Under the pieces are notes generated by a model. It did no database searches. It had not been told where the DNA came from and saw only the letters and a list, made by a program, of their open reading frames with translations. From Cognatilysobacter xinjiangensis (GTDB lineage: Bacteria; Pseudomonadota; Gammaproteobacteria; Xanthomonadales; Xanthomonadaceae), in assembly GCF_014651995.1 (NCBI RefSeq), contig NZ_BMXY01000001.1:186001-250000 (forward strand): 64,000 bases of DNA, given 5' to 3'. Positions 63,620-64,000 of this stretch are shown here, piece after piece. The first letter of the stretch is position 1, and the number at the start of each line of letters is the position of its first letter. The position numbers and the translations under genes were made by a program.

Positions 63620-64000
63620 TCAGAGGCCCAGCGCGGACAGCAGCTCGTCGGCGTTGTCCTGGGTGGCGGGCGTCGGATCGACGCCGCCCACGGACGGCCC
63701 GTGGCCGCGGTTGTTGTGCAGGTGCAGCGGCTCGGAGCCGCCGACGATGTCGCCCAGCCCCGTGTGCACGGCGCGCACCAGCTCGACCACGCGCAGGATG
63801 ATCTGCCCGGTGAGGTCCTGGTAGCCCTGCGCTAGCGACATCTCGGAGAACCGCGAGCGCAGGCCGGCGATGGCCTCGCGCTGCGCGTCGTCCTGCGCGG
63901 GCGGCAGCGCGGCGAGCAGGCGCGAGCACTCGTCGATCAGGTCGAGCGTGCGCATGCTGGAGGATTCGGTGAGCTGCACCACGTGCTCGAGGCGCGAGCA
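63620..64000 (-). CDS. cheZ: CheY-P phosphatase CheZ, N-terminus cut by window edge
   Basis: Speeds dephosphorylation of CheY-P. The C-terminal 126 codons are present and the frame is open at base 64000. SLAQGYQDLTGQIILRVVELV holds the active-site Asp and Gln (DLTGQ). The protein ends NADELLSALGL, the amphipathic CheY-binding helix, as in E. coli CheZ (DDLLxSLGF). An internal GTG (63982) should not be taken as the start because the upstream codons (CSRLEHVV) continue the CheZ helix. Confidence 0.93.
   Translation of the reverse strand, partial: CSRLEHVVQLTESSSMRTLDLIDECSRLLAALPPAQDDAQREAIAGLRSRFSEMSLAQGYQDLTGQIILRVVELVRAVHTGLGDIVGGSEPLHLHNNRGHGPSVGGVDPTPATQDNADELLSALGL

Overview
The window is about 64 kb of very GC-rich, gene-dense chromosome from a gammaproteobacterium. 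It looks like Xanthomonadaceae (Lysobacter/Luteimonas type). That assignment is an inference from four things: GC-biased codon use, the divergent mrcA/pilMNOPQ pair, the tkt-gap-pgk-pyk-fba carbon block with a class I aldolase, and the layout of the motility cluster. I saw no tRNA or rRNA genes, insertion sequences, phage genes or CRISPR arrays.

Layout. 1-2060 (-): penicillin-binding protein 1A, cut by the window start. 2297-7261 (+): pilM-N-O-P-Q, the type IV pilus alignment complex and secretin, closed by a strong terminator. 7401-14196 (+): a MoxR / DUF58 / DUF4381 / BatA / BatB / BatD operon with four-base or one-base overlaps through most of its length. 14248-17649 (+): a dicarboxylate/amino-acid symporter and transketolase. 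17716-21741 (-): an EAL protein and an HD-GYP protein that overlap by four bases, an S1/P1 nuclease and an OmpW-like porin. 21899-32736 (+): gap, a BamE-like small protein, a DUF2339/DUF3999 pair, pgk, a HAD phosphatase, pyk, a TonB-C-like protein and class I fba. 32917-37228 (+): an RND efflux adaptor and pump. Then come a TrmH-family RNA methyltransferase (+) and an orphan NarL-type histidine kinase (-).

From about 39.4 kb to the end the window is a chemotaxis and motility island, mostly on the minus strand. Read in the transcribed direction it holds: cheZ (cut) - cheA; an Aer-like receptor; a TspO-like membrane protein; motC - motD - parA - a ParP-like CheW protein; STAS - cheY - cheA - cheW; a large chemoreceptor ending in HWQEF; a GAF-PAS-GGDEF-EAL protein - cheR - cheD - cheB; and a short receptor-like protein. 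A three-PAS hybrid histidine kinase lies on the plus strand inside it. Four transcription units in the island are preceded by good matches to the flagellar sigma-28 (FliA) promoter with exact 11-base spacing, so the island looks like a FliA regulon.

The most interesting points are: the shared FliA promoters; the tethering pentapeptide on the receptor paired with a pentapeptide-type CheR; the ParA/ParP-like pair next to motCD; a CheZ-like DxxxQ signature in the short receptor-like protein; degenerate catalytic motifs (MD for HD, AENEF for GGDEF, Ala in the BatB MIDAS, Ala in the STAS loop); and a calcium-loop-like motif in the PilN tail.
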